From positions 1-23,295 of the IMG/VR virus record IMGVR_UViG_3300027777_000152: DNA of 23,295 nt; one strand, 5' to 3'. A model generated the notes under the pieces. The model did no database searches and was not told the origin of the DNA. It worked only from the letters and a program-made list of their open reading frames with translations. How positions within the stretch are numbered: the stretch's first letter is position 1; each line of letters starts with the position of its first letter. This DNA comes from a virus. The position numbers and the translations under genes were made by a program. Shown in pieces: positions 13,287 through 21,300 of the stretch.

Positions 13287-13334
13287 CCCATCTTTCCACG
13301 GTTAGGAAAATGGTGATTTTCTGGGGCTTTTTTT
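13287..13334 (+). terminator. Terminator with an alternative competing stem
   Basis: CCCA (13287-13290) pairs with TGGG (13322-13325) enclosing GAAAAT-GGTG-ATTTTC (13306-13321), followed by seven T. A competing stem, CCATCTTTCC/GGAAAATGG (13288-13297 with 13305-13313, one bulge), would prevent it. It could end the RHH transcript. Confidence 0.55.
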
Positions 13335-13347
13335 GCGGTTGCTTCTT

Positions 13348-13400
13348 GCGCCCGTAGCTCAGGGGATAGAGCATCGGTTTCCTAAATCGAGGGTTCTCCT
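13348..13400 (+). other. attP: tRNA-Arg(CCU)-like 5' half, probable attP core
   Basis: The bases read as the first half of a tRNA: acceptor strand GCGCCCG (13348-13354), TA, D stem GCTC/GAGC with loop AGGGGATA, and anticodon stem TCGGT/ATCGA around loop TTCCTAA, anticodon CCT at 13381-13383. Resemblance ends after about GGGTTC (13391-13396): no T-arm and no 3' acceptor strand follow, so this is not a tRNA gene. The downstream bases form a new hairpin with the anticodon 3' strand (AAATCGAGG/CCTCGATTT). Next to an intact integrase, the best reading is a phage attachment core derived from a host tRNA gene. Confidence 0.65.
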
Positions 13401-13426
13401 CGATTTTAGCCTATAAAAATAGGCAT

Positions 13427-14416
13427 TTAGATCTTTCTTTTAGCCTTTACTGTACCCGTGGGGGTACAGAAACCTGTAACAGAATCGTCCAAAACATACT
13501 GGTCATAGATTTTTAAGGTGGTTGTGGGGCTAGTGTGGCCTAGTCTAGCTGCTACCATTCTAACATCACACACACCCAGCAGGTGGGTTGCATTAGTGTG
13601 CCTGAGGTCATGTATCCGCAATCGTATTTTCAATCTTTTTATAAGTGGGCACCACCACCTTCTCAAATTGTTGCGTGCTACCCTACACCCCTTAGGACTA
13701 GTAAATATTGGGGAATTGGGAGAACCCTTTAAACGGTCCAAAATTGAGATAAGCTTATCAGATAGGGTGATAGAGCGGTTACCCTTAGAAGTCTTAACTG
13801 GGATGATTTTAGCCCCCTTCAATTGGTCGTTGTAGGCTTTGTTGATGTGGATCTTGGGGGAGACATAGTCGGCCCAAGTCAAACCCAGGGCTTCGCCTAA
13901 CCTAGCCCCTGTGTCTAGGAGGAACAAAAGTAGTGGTTGGTAGTGGTTACCGTTGTTTAGCTCAATGAGTTTAAGTGTCTGTTCAGGGGTAAGTGCAACA
14001 CCCCTAGCCCTGGTAATTTTGGGCACTATTCCATAGGGTACTGGAACACCTGCAATCTTACACAGAGTGATTAAACGCTTAATTGTTCGATAGGCTTTAG
14101 GGAGTGCAAATATCTTGTTTATTTTAGATACGGTATTTAATACATTGACCTCTGTCATGTGCTCGCCCACTAGTGCTAGACGCAGTGAGTCGATTTCCTG
14201 TTTATACCTTCTGAGGCTAGACTCGCGCACATTTCTAGATGTTAAAAACTTGGAAAATGTGTCAGAAAAGCTATGTTGTTTTTCTGACACGGAGGTCTGA
14301 GGCATTAAAGCCTCAGCCTCCTCCCGTGTACGGTGGTAAGTACGCCTCTTCTTACCATCGGTGGAGGTTTGGAAGACCCAGAGTTTACTACCTTTACTAA
14401 AGAATATTGTAGCCAT
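13427..14416 (-). CDS. int: Tyrosine recombinase integrase, 329 aa
   Basis: Site-specific integrase of the phage type. An N-terminal arm-binding-like domain (1-45, FFSKGSKLWVFQTSTDGKKRR), a SAM-like core-binding domain (about 48-125) and a catalytic domain. Catalytic residues: R172 (TGARLGE), K208 (KTSKGNR), H269/R272 (HDLRHTN), H294 (LGHTS) and Y304 (IYDQY). Full length, no frameshift. It faces the attachment core about 30 bases beyond its stop. No convincing ribosome site precedes the ATG at 14416; the predicted promoter ends only 5 bases before it, suggesting a leaderless mRNA. It interrupts the run between the exonuclease and RecT genes but is on the same strand. Confidence 0.95.
   Translation of the reverse strand: MATIFFSKGSKLWVFQTSTDGKKRRTYHRTREEAEALMPQTSVSEKQHSFSDTFSKFLTSRNVRESSLRRYKQEIDSLRLALVGEHMTEVNVLNTVSKINKIFALPKAYRTIKRLITLCKIAGVPVPYGIVPKITRARGVALTPEQTLKLIELNNGNHYQPLLLFLLDTGARLGEALGLTWADYVSPKIHINKAYNDQLKGAKIIPVKTSKGNRSITLSDKLISILDRLKGSPNSPIFTSPKGCRVARNNLRRWWCPLIKRLKIRLRIHDLRHTNATHLLGVCDVRMVAARLGHTSPTTTLKIYDQYVLDDSVTGFCTPTGTVKAKRKI
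13450..13469. repeat. Dyad CTGTACCC-GTGG-GGGTACAG right of the tRNA-like core
   Basis: Perfect 8-base arms, inside the last codons of the integrase. It is the partner of the dyad at 13247-13265 and has the same outer sequence. Confidence 0.6.
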
Positions 14417-14421
14417 ACCCT

Positions 14422-14451
14422 GCTATACAATAACTGGGTTTCTACTGTCAA
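14422..14451 (-). promoter_or_regulatory. Predicted integrase promoter, leaderless
   Basis: On the minus strand: TTGACA (14451-14446), 18 bases, TATAGC (14427-14422), then only AGGGT before the ATG. Transcription would start at or within a base or two of the start codon. Confidence 0.55.
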
Positions 14452-14502
14452 GATGGCTAAAACACCGTATGCTAAATGGCTTGTTTTATAGTGTTTTGCC
14501 AT

Positions 14503-14530
14503 ATGATCCCGAAACAGATTTCGTGATCAT
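14503..14530. repeat. Inverted repeat upstream of the integrase promoter
   Basis: ATGATCCCGAAA/TTTCGTGATCAT, 12-base arms with one mismatch around CAGA. It overlaps the stop of the acetyltransferase gene and lies about 50 bases upstream of the integrase -35. It could be a weak terminator without T-run or a regulator site. Confidence 0.5.
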
Positions 14531-14961
14531 AAATCTAACCTCATTGTCGTACCGTTCACATAGAACCCGAAATGGGAGTAGTACTTTTCTAGTGAGGGAG
14601 CGCAGTCCAGGATGATTTTAAAACACCCTTTATTATGACAATAATTTATTGCGTGCCTGACTAGGTCTTTTCCTATACCCTTCTTTCTAAACTCCTCAGC
14701 CACTATGAAATCATCAACAAACGCATAGGGTTGTCTGTAGATCATTTTGTCCACTAGCTGCACTGTGATACTGCCTAGTGGCCTACCACAATCACTGTGG
14801 TATAAAAAAGTAGGACAGGTCCCTGCAAAGGACCTGTCCAAGTAGCACCGTTTCATCTCTTCTATTGTTGTAAAAACAGGTGCGAATTCATTCAGTAAAT
14901 CCATGTAGTTTTGGTCTAGGTCATGTAGATCGAGCCTTCTGATTTTCGATTTCTTGTACAA
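14527..14961 (-). CDS. GNAT-family N-acetyltransferase, 144 aa
   Basis: A compact GNAT with the acetyl-CoA loop RKKGIGKDL (about residues 92-100) preceded by the strand FVDDFIVAEEF and followed by CFKIILDC...LEKYYSHFGF. The overall order resembles GNA1-type glucosamine-phosphate acetyltransferases, but substrates of GNATs cannot be read from sequence. The start is TTG at 14961 with AAGGAG 7 bases upstream, nested in the exonuclease gene (41-base overlap), so the two are co-translated. A phage acetyltransferase could modify a host protein, a small molecule or a drug. Confidence 0.85.
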   Translation of the reverse strand: MYKKSKIRRLDLHDLDQNYMDLLNEFAPVFTTIEEMKRCYLDRSFAGTCPTFLYHSDCGRPLGSITVQLVDKMIYRQPYAFVDDFIVAEEFRKKGIGKDLVRHAINYCHNKGCFKIILDCAPSLEKYYSHFGFYVNGTTMRLDL

Positions 14962-15523
14962 AGCTTTGCTCCTTTAGAAAGAGTTCTTTGATGTAACCTT
15001 CGTTGGGTAACATTTCGACAATTGCGAGTCTCTCATGGTGCTTAAATTTAGGCACATCACTGTAGGAAACATAGTGCGCTATCTTTGCCCCTGTTACACC
15101 CAGTTGGTGTTGGATCTGTGGGTAGTAGTACTTAGGTATCCAACCCCTAAGGGCTTCTGCATGAGCACGGTCATTAGGACACTTTATCTCTAAAATAACT
15201 TCTCCATCGTCAGTGATACCGTCCAAGCTAGCCATAAACCATGGAAAGCTTTCATGCTCCACACAGGCTGGAGTCATTTTTAAACCTGTCAAGTCCTCAT
15301 ACATTTCGCGCACTATTGGTTCTAGTCTTTTACCCCTAGCCATGCGCTCATTCTCGTACATTTCACTAGCTATACCTAGCTTACGATCCCGTAGCTCTTC
15401 AGGTTTGCACCATGGATTTGCACCCATGAGTACTGCACAATCAGAACCACCTACCCCGCCCTGTCTCCACTGTAACCACTCTGCACCGCTCTGATCGAGT
15501 GTCACAAACTTGCAATTTGACAT
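14921..15523 (-). CDS. YqaJ-type (lambda-exonuclease-like) recombination nuclease, 200 aa
   Basis: 5'-3' exonuclease of the PD-(D/E)XK fold that makes 3' single strands for RecT. Motifs: EWLQWRQGGVGGSDCAVLMGANPW (15-38), GKRLEPIVREMY (64-75), D101 in ASLDGI, E112-x-K114 in ILEIKCP and YYPQIQHQLGVTG (about 132-144). GAGGA lies 8 bases before the ATG. The end contains the ribosome site and start of the acetyltransferase. It is not adjacent to recT, although both belong to the same functional pair. Confidence 0.9.
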   Translation of the reverse strand: MSNCKFVTLDQSGAEWLQWRQGGVGGSDCAVLMGANPWCKPEELRDRKLGIASEMYENERMARGKRLEPIVREMYEDLTGLKMTPACVEHESFPWFMASLDGITDDGEVILEIKCPNDRAHAEALRGWIPKYYYPQIQHQLGVTGAKIAHYVSYSDVPKFKHHERLAIVEMLPNEGYIKELFLKEQSFVQEIENQKARST

Positions 15524-15668
15524 GCTTAATATCCTCTGTATGATGTAATGGCAACTCTAACTCAGCCCTTAACTGCATAAGCAGAATCTTCTCAGGACTA
15601 CCTGGAAGAAACTTAGTTGGCTGATCTGGTAACATTGTAACATCATATACGAGAGAATGTATAGCCAA
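15441..15668 (-). CDS. Small hypothetical phage protein with PGSPEKI motif, 75 aa
   Basis: The segment FLPGSPEKILLMQLRAELELPLHHTEDIK resembles a short motif (PGTxEKIxVxxxRxxxGxxLxHPxD) found in many small phage proteins of unknown role. The start is uncertain: TTG at 15668 has AGAGG 4 bases upstream; an internal ATG (at DVTM) has no site. The C-terminus overlaps the exonuclease gene by 83 bases in another frame. Confidence 0.6.
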   Translation of the reverse strand: MAIHSLVYDVTMLPDQPTKFLPGSPEKILLMQLRAELELPLHHTEDIKHVKLQVCDTRSERCRVVTVETGRGRWF

Positions 15669-15685
15669 TCTGCCTCTTTTCTTAG

Positions 15686-15940
15686 CTAAATTTGCAAAGT
15701 AAACATTGGTGTGCTTGGTCCGACATATGCACCTGCGATATTGAAGTCGAAATACTCGCAAGCTTCATCGCGGTCCATGTCCTCCATAAGGCGATCTATG
15801 ATCTTAGAACGGTCATAGATCACCTTGTAGGCTGAATCAGGGGAGGACTGTCCCAGGCCGATAATGCAATCGTCATACCCGTCTAATAGTGCTATCTCGA
15901 CCCCATTAGCCTGGGCGAATTCTTCTATATCTTCTCTCAT
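15686..15940 (-). CDS. Hypothetical phage protein, 84 aa
   Basis: An acidic protein ending with DRDEACEYFDFNIAGAYVGPSTPMF, a C-terminal pattern (EYFDFNxxGAyVGxxTP) that recurs in uncharacterised phage proteins. Function unknown. GAGGA lies 7 bases before the ATG, which overlaps the stop of the 51-residue gene (ATGA). Confidence 0.75.
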   Translation of the reverse strand: MREDIEEFAQANGVEIALLDGYDDCIIGLGQSSPDSAYKVIYDRSKIIDRLMEDMDRDEACEYFDFNIAGAYVGPSTPMFTLQI

Positions 15941-16092
15941 GCTACATTCCTCAGTGCATTGCGTATTCCATAGGCAGCCATCCCAGCTAGGAACGACTGT
16001 CCTGCTGTTTCAAACTGTCCTTGGCTAAGTTGGTACAGGGCTAAACCGAACAGCCCTGCACACGCTAAATAGGTTTTATATCCTTCTAACAT
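15937..16092 (-). CDS. Small hydrophobic protein, 51 aa
   Basis: Found by hand translation: MLEGYKTYLACAGLFGLALY, a short polar turn, then FETAGQSFLAGMAAYGIRNAL. It has one hydrophobic helix at the N-terminus and a second amphipathic one. It starts in TAATG overlap with the stop of the 61-residue gene. Short proteins of this type occur beside phage lysis or tail genes; a holin role is possible but unproven. Confidence 0.65.
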   Translation of the reverse strand: MLEGYKTYLACAGLFGLALYQLSQGQFETAGQSFLAGMAAYGIRNALRNVA

Positions 16093-16277
16093 TACACACC
16101 CCCTGTGAGTTTTTTGAGTTCTTCTTCTACATTGACCGTCTTAGCCTCTTTAGCTTTTTGAGCTAAGAGCTTGCGTACACCATCAATAATTGGGTGGTCT
16201 TTAGGCTTGCAGGTTTCCCTAGCAACCCAACCACCTGCGAAACATACTGCACCGATAATCAAAGTAATTAAGCTCAT
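16092..16277 (-). CDS. Small membrane protein, 61 aa
   Basis: N-terminal membrane segment (SLITLIIGAVCFAGGWVA) followed by a charged, lysine-rich cytoplasmic tail with heptad-like spacing (VRKLLAQKAKEAKTVNVEEELKKL). The layout matches class III holins or spanin-like anchors only loosely. It overlaps the next gene's stop (TAATG) at both ends. Confidence 0.72.
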   Translation of the reverse strand: MSLITLIIGAVCFAGGWVARETCKPKDHPIIDGVRKLLAQKAKEAKTVNVEEELKKLTGGV

Positions 16278-17005
16278 TAGTCATCACTCCTTCTAAAAAA
16301 GAATATTGCCAAACCAAGTGTAACAACGATAATAACAACCAACAGAGATCCACTAAGGGTTTCTCTGAGATCTGGATCACCCCCCTTCCGGTAGTTAGGG
16401 TCAACCTTTCGCAGTGCTGCTGCTAGACCTACCGCACCATCCTTGTAATCGTTCTGTTTGTGGAGAACTGTCCCATCAGGAGATTGCACATAAATTGCAA
16501 CCTCGCCAGTAAGCTCAAAGCCTACCCCAGTGACTGACCAGTGGTTAGAAGGGTAGTCCTGCACCACCGTGATGGTTTTAAAGTCCTTGAGTTCAGGCGC
16601 ATTAAGTAAGTCATCCCTGATCTGTTTTCTAAGTGCATCTGGGCCAATGATAGTGAGTCGTAAGAACTCACTATCATCCGGTATACCCGTGTTTCCCATG
16701 AGCAGGAGCGCACTCTCCTTAGTAATCGCCCTTCCATTGTGGTAATAGGACTCTGGCCTACCCTTCATCTCAGATAGATCAATACCATAATTAGCGATCT
16801 TTTTTATAGGAAATAGCTCCAAATATTTTTCTGGTATTGGGGTTGGCAACTCAGATGTTTTAAAATCACCTGTAGGTGTCATCTCCAAATAGATGCGCTC
16901 AGGGATCTTATACACCCCTACCTGCACAGTGTCCTGATATAGTGCCACCTGACGCGAATCGTCAGTGGGCACCCAACTAAATATGAAAAAGGCGAATAAC
17001 AACAT
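16277..17005 (-). CDS. Protein with a membrane segment at each end, 242 aa
   Basis: The N-terminus MLLFAFFIFSWV is a short signal or anchor segment; the C-terminus LSGSLLVVIIVVTLGLAIFFFRR is a clear membrane helix followed by basic and acidic residues. The middle (about 13-215) is a mixed alpha/beta domain. I chose the ATG at 17005 because AGGAG lies 5 bases upstream, formed partly by the stop codon (TAG) of the cysteine-peptidase-like gene; a longer frame to 17062 overlaps that gene. No family recognised; the pairing with the next upstream gene recalls Planctomycetota-type sequences, from memory only. Confidence 0.75.
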   Translation of the reverse strand: MLLFAFFIFSWVPTDDSRQVALYQDTVQVGVYKIPERIYLEMTPTGDFKTSELPTPIPEKYLELFPIKKIANYGIDLSEMKGRPESYYHNGRAITKESALLLMGNTGIPDDSEFLRLTIIGPDALRKQIRDDLLNAPELKDFKTITVVQDYPSNHWSVTGVGFELTGEVAIYVQSPDGTVLHKQNDYKDGAVGLAAALRKVDPNYRKGGDPDLRETLSGSLLVVIIVVTLGLAIFFFRRSDD

Positions 17006-17013
17006 GAGAACTC

Positions 17014-17787
17014 CTAGCGTGGTACGGGTGGTGGTGGTGGTGCGAGCCAAACGAAGGCCCAACCATTAGAATCATTAGTCCATCTAACTTTAAACTCTTC
17101 TGGGGTCATCCATATTAACTCACCAGCAGTGCCGTTATTATCCCATATAGCTGCCCATTTATCATCTAGGTGGGCAAGGCATACCATGTGTGCAATGGTG
17201 CCAGAATAGCGCACCTTATCGCGTCCTGCGTAGGTGACAGCGGGCATTCTACCAGTCTTCAAAGCTAGCCTTAGAAGGTCTAGCTCCTTACCCTCGTACT
17301 GCACATATTCGGGTGTGTTCATACTAAGGGACTGGGAGTACTCTTTAAGTTGTTTATCAACCTTGCTGGGGTAACCACCTCCAGGCTTATTAGCACACCA
17401 ACTGCGTAGGCCCCTAATCGTTTCAAGGTTAGACCACCTAGCTGCCATCTCTATAGAACTCATCACACACATACCCGCACCATCCACCCTAGACCCAATA
17501 TTGGGGAGGTGTTGTGAGAGAGGGAAGTCAATCTGTAATGGTGTGGAACCGTCTGGTGCAATAGAACCACCTAGGGTAATAGACTCAACTGAGTCCACTA
17601 GGTCTGTGCCCCATGGTCGTTTTGGTTTAGGCTTATCGGGTGGTGCAATGTCGGGTATGACTGGGATCGGAGGTATCATCCTAGGGCGTAGCAGTGGAAG
17701 AGGGTCAAACTTCAGTGTTCCAAAGTAGACCTCGTTCGCAATAACTAGACCCGCTGCAAGTACTAGCATTCCAATAACTTTGTTCAT
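17014..17787 (-). CDS. Secreted papain/C39-like cysteine-peptidase-fold protein, 257 aa
   Basis: A signal peptide or N-anchor (MNKVIGMLVLAAGLVIANEV) is followed by a Pro-rich linker (about 28-58) and a papain-like domain. Candidate catalytic residues: C107 in GAGMCVMSSIEMAARW, H200 in TIAHMVCLAHL, and D216/N217/N218 in AIWDNN. This is the C39/papain arrangement. It may cleave a peptidoglycan peptide or a protein, acting outside the membrane; the substrate is unknown. AGGAG lies 6 bases before the second ATG (17787) and 3 before the first. It overlaps the 53-residue gene start-stop. Confidence 0.75.
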   Translation of the reverse strand: MNKVIGMLVLAAGLVIANEVYFGTLKFDPLPLLRPRMIPPIPVIPDIAPPDKPKPKRPWGTDLVDSVESITLGGSIAPDGSTPLQIDFPLSQHLPNIGSRVDGAGMCVMSSIEMAARWSNLETIRGLRSWCANKPGGGYPSKVDKQLKEYSQSLSMNTPEYVQYEGKELDLLRLALKTGRMPAVTYAGRDKVRYSGTIAHMVCLAHLDDKWAAIWDNNGTAGELIWMTPEEFKVRWTNDSNGWAFVWLAPPPPPVPR

Positions 17788-17948
17788 CATGCTCTCCTGT
17801 TAGTGAGAAGGAATAAAACAAAGAACGCAATACCCCCGCAAGTTACTCCGTCTTTAAATCCCCACCAGTATATTCTATCAATAGTCCACTTTAAAGGTAG
17901 CAAAATATCCTCTAATAACTCAATTGGGGGAAGATCCTGAGGTGTCAT
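17787..17948 (-). CDS. Small membrane protein, 53 aa, holin candidate
   Basis: Hand-translated: a polar N-terminus (MTPQDLPPIELLEDILLPLKWTIDRIYWWGF), then a hydrophobic helix (GVTCGGIAFFVLFLL) and a basic end (TNRRA). TGGAG lies 5 bases before the ATG. The stop overlaps the start of the secreted peptidase-like protein, so they are translated together. Size, single helix and neighbour make it a reasonable holin candidate. Confidence 0.7.
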   Translation of the reverse strand: MTPQDLPPIELLEDILLPLKWTIDRIYWWGFKDGVTCGGIAFFVLFLLTNRRA

Positions 17949-18303
17949 GTTCGCTCCATTTCCCTAGTGGACACTTTTCAGTAGTCCAGCTAGTCTTAGG
18001 TTTCAAAAAACAGCCACAAACGCCACATTTATCTTCTTTTTTAAATTCGCAGTTATTGCATAGATGGAACCTGTCCTCTTGCACCTCTAGTGGTACCCGT
18101 GTGCAACCTGCAAAGCCCCATGTCACAATAGAGGATATAAGAGATCCAGCTTGTTGCAACATAGGTGGTACGACTATTGGCTCATCATCATCCCATGCCC
18201 GCCTGATGCGGTCATTGTGATGATAGTGCCAACATAGTTGACACTGGGTGGAGTCCCATGTTGAGTTTGGTATCACATTGTTGCAAACACAGGGTCTTGG
18301 CAT
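17920..18303 (-). CDS. Cysteine-rich zinc-binding protein, 127 aa
   Basis: Two Cys clusters: an N-terminal one (PCVCNN...CQLCWHYH) and a C-terminal one (CNNCEFKKEDKCGVCGCFLKPKTSWTTEKCPLGKW), the latter a familiar treble-clef-like pattern in small phage proteins whose role is not known. AGGTGAACC precedes the ATG at 18303, close behind the adhesin stop at 18311. It overlaps the 53-residue gene by 29 bases. Confidence 0.75.
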   Translation of the reverse strand: MPRPCVCNNVIPNSTWDSTQCQLCWHYHHNDRIRRAWDDDEPIVVPPMLQQAGSLISSIVTWGFAGCTRVPLEVQEDRFHLCNNCEFKKEDKCGVCGCFLKPKTSWTTEKCPLGKWSEHDTSGSSPN

Positions 18304-18310
18304 GGTTCAC

Positions 18311-21300
18311 CTAAACTTGTAAGTACATCTGGTACTGCATACTGGACATTCCCATTGTGTCGGTTCCAGTGTTGAAATTTAGAACAATCGTTTGTCCAGT
18401 AGTTACCGCAACACTTCCAGAGATATAAGTGTTTGCAGCGTTCACTGCACCCTTGTCCACACCGTTTACCAGCAGGTGACCCACCACACCATACCCACTG
18501 CCATCGGAGGTGCTGTAGGAGTAGTAAAGTGTCCCATTACCCGCAGCGGTGAAGTTGACTGTTTCTGTTGCACCGTATCCATAGATATACCCACTAGTTT
18601 GATCGTAGGAGTTTAGTCCGTTACCGGAGTGGTATCCAGCATTTGAACTCTGACTTACAAAGTTAAACCCGTTGGTGAGTGGAACTGGAGGATGCAATGT
18701 AACACTAGCTGTAGCACCTGCACCGTTTGAGGTTACGGCTCGTATTAGGACGGTGCTGTTCACTCCATTGGTAAGTCCGTACACAGAGATCTGACCGGGT
18801 GAGGAACTATAGGTGCTCGTCCATGATCCACCGTTCACATTGTATTCGTAGTTATTAATGTACGCCCCGCCATCAGATGTAGGTGCGCTGAAAGTTATTG
18901 AGGGGTAGTTCATGGAACCGTCCCCAGATGTACTAGCTGTGATAACAGGTGCTGATGGTACTGGAAGTGTGTATGTGAACAGTGTGTTTGCGCCATTAAT
19001 ACCACCGGGTGTAATTGCAAAAACACTAACCGCACCCGCAGCGTGTGCAGGGGAAACTGCCGTTACAGTAGTTGCGTTTACCACCGTTACGCTTGTGGCT
19101 AGTGCTCCACCTATGATAACTGCACTGGTTCCTGTTAGGTTTGTTCCGGTAAGTGTTACACTAGTGGAACCTGTGATAACTCCTGAGTTTGGTGCAATAC
19201 TGGTAACAGTAGGGGATGGAGATGGGGATGGACTAGGAGTAGGTGTAGGAGTTGGTGTACTACCCGCAGTGTAGGTGAATAGTGTGTTAGCTACCGTAGC
19301 ACCACCCGTAGTAGTGGCCTGTACATCCACACCAGCAGAGTGCGCTGGGGTGGTTGCTGTAATGGTGGTTGCGTTCACATAGGTGATATTGGTTGCTGCA
19401 ACACCCCCAATTTTTAGTGTAGGGGATGGTGTGAAGTTAGTGCCTGTGATGGTGATTGCTGTACCACCCGCTGTGGTACCTGTCGCAGGTGTAATAGAGG
19501 TAATGGTGGGTAAGGGTGTTGAGTAGTACTCAGTCGCACCAATGGTAGGGGTTGTTGCAGAGCGTGCATAACCCCTTTGATCTAGTGCGTTGACGGGTGC
19601 TGCATTTGTTGCTGCTGCTGTACCTGCGTTGATAGCATTACTACCTGCACCAACCGCCATAGTCATTACGGTACCACCGTTGTTTTGTAGAGGCCCTAGA
19701 AGCGGAGAACCTGTGGTATTAGCTATGTTGGCTAGATCATATGTAGAAGCCGATCCTACAATATTGGTAGACTTTACATTAGCACTGCTATTGTTGGAAT
19801 ATGATCCAAAATCGTTGTAAGGTGTTCCCGTGTTACCTACGATAATACAGTTTTTAAGGGTCAGGCTGGTATATTCAGTACGGTTCAACCCACCTGCTGT
19901 GTTTGTAGAGGTGTTTCCTGAGATGGTGCTAGACAACACTGTATACGCAGATACTCCAGAAGAATCACTACCGTACAAAGCTAAAGCAACTCCACCTGTA
20001 TTGCCTGTAAATGTGCAGTTGTACACAGTGGTATTTCCACGACCGTATGTTTGTGCGTTATACGCACCTACGCCCGTATTATTGGAAAAGGTGCAGTTCC
20101 CTATTTTGTCGATGACAGACCAAAGACCTATAAAAACACCTGAACCGTTAGCAGCAGTATTTCCAATAAATGAGCTATTGGTTATGTTGGTAGAACCCGG
20201 AAAATAAGCTCCGTTATAATAGGGAGCGTGGTAAATCCCACCCCCATTGGCAGTGGTGGAGCACCCGCTGAAGGTGCAACAATCTATGGTGAGGTTGCAA
20301 GCTATATTATAAATACCCCCCCCTTCAACTGGGGTTACCGTTGTTTTACCGTTGGATATGGTTAAACCAGTAATCTTTACATCAAGTACCGCAGTTGTTC
20401 CACTAATACGGAACACCCTGTAGGTGCTGTTCCCGTTAATTGTGAGTACGGATAACCCAGGTCCTGTGATGGTTACACTGCGTGTAATTCCAGGAAGTGC
20501 GGATGTTAGTGTAATCACACCTGTTACCGTAAACGCAATGGTATTTACACTTGATGTTGCATTAGCTTGTGTAAGTGCCCAACGCAGTGTTCCAGAGTCT
20601 GTAGTGTCTAGGAGTGAGGTTACCATGAACACTGTTTGACTTGCTGCAATGTAGAAGAAGTGGGTATTGGCTGAGTTAGTACCAGCGGATGTGGTGACTA
20701 AAACACTTGCACTTCCAACGGTACCAGCGGGTGTAGTAGCTGTGATAGTGGTGTCATTAACTACAACAAAGCTAGCTGTAGCACCACCTATGGTAACCGC
20801 AGTTGCACCTGTGAAACTAGTACCTGTGATGGTGACTGTGGTCCCGCCTGATGCGGGTCCACTGGTCGCAGTTACACTGGTTACAGTTGGTGCTGGGTGT
20901 GAAACAGTTGGCGTAGGTGATGGTGTAGGTGCGGGTGCAAGACAGTACCTGTGCCATGCAGTACCCGTCCATGTCCATGCCCTACCTGCAAAGGAGTAGA
21001 TGGAGTTGAGTGCAGGTGTGAGTGGGAATACAAACGGGCCTGTGTTTGTGTCTGGTGGTGCAAGGCATGGGTTTAATGTTGGTGTAGGACTAGGTGTAGG
21101 CGTTGGTGTGGGAGTTGGCGTAGGTGTAGGGGTTGGTGTGGGAGTAGGTGTTGGTGTTGTAGATCCCCCAAAAAATACATTAAACACATACACATCTGTA
21201 CCTAAAGTGAAAGTTTTTGAGTATGTGGTTCCGCATGGGCGCATTGGAATTGCGGCACTTGCTGAAAATGAACCGCTGTTAACAAGGATATTAGTTGGCT

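Noticed and set aside
13348-13425. Functional tRNA-Arg gene
   Set aside because: There is no T-arm and no 3' strand complementary to the acceptor; only the 5' half is present.
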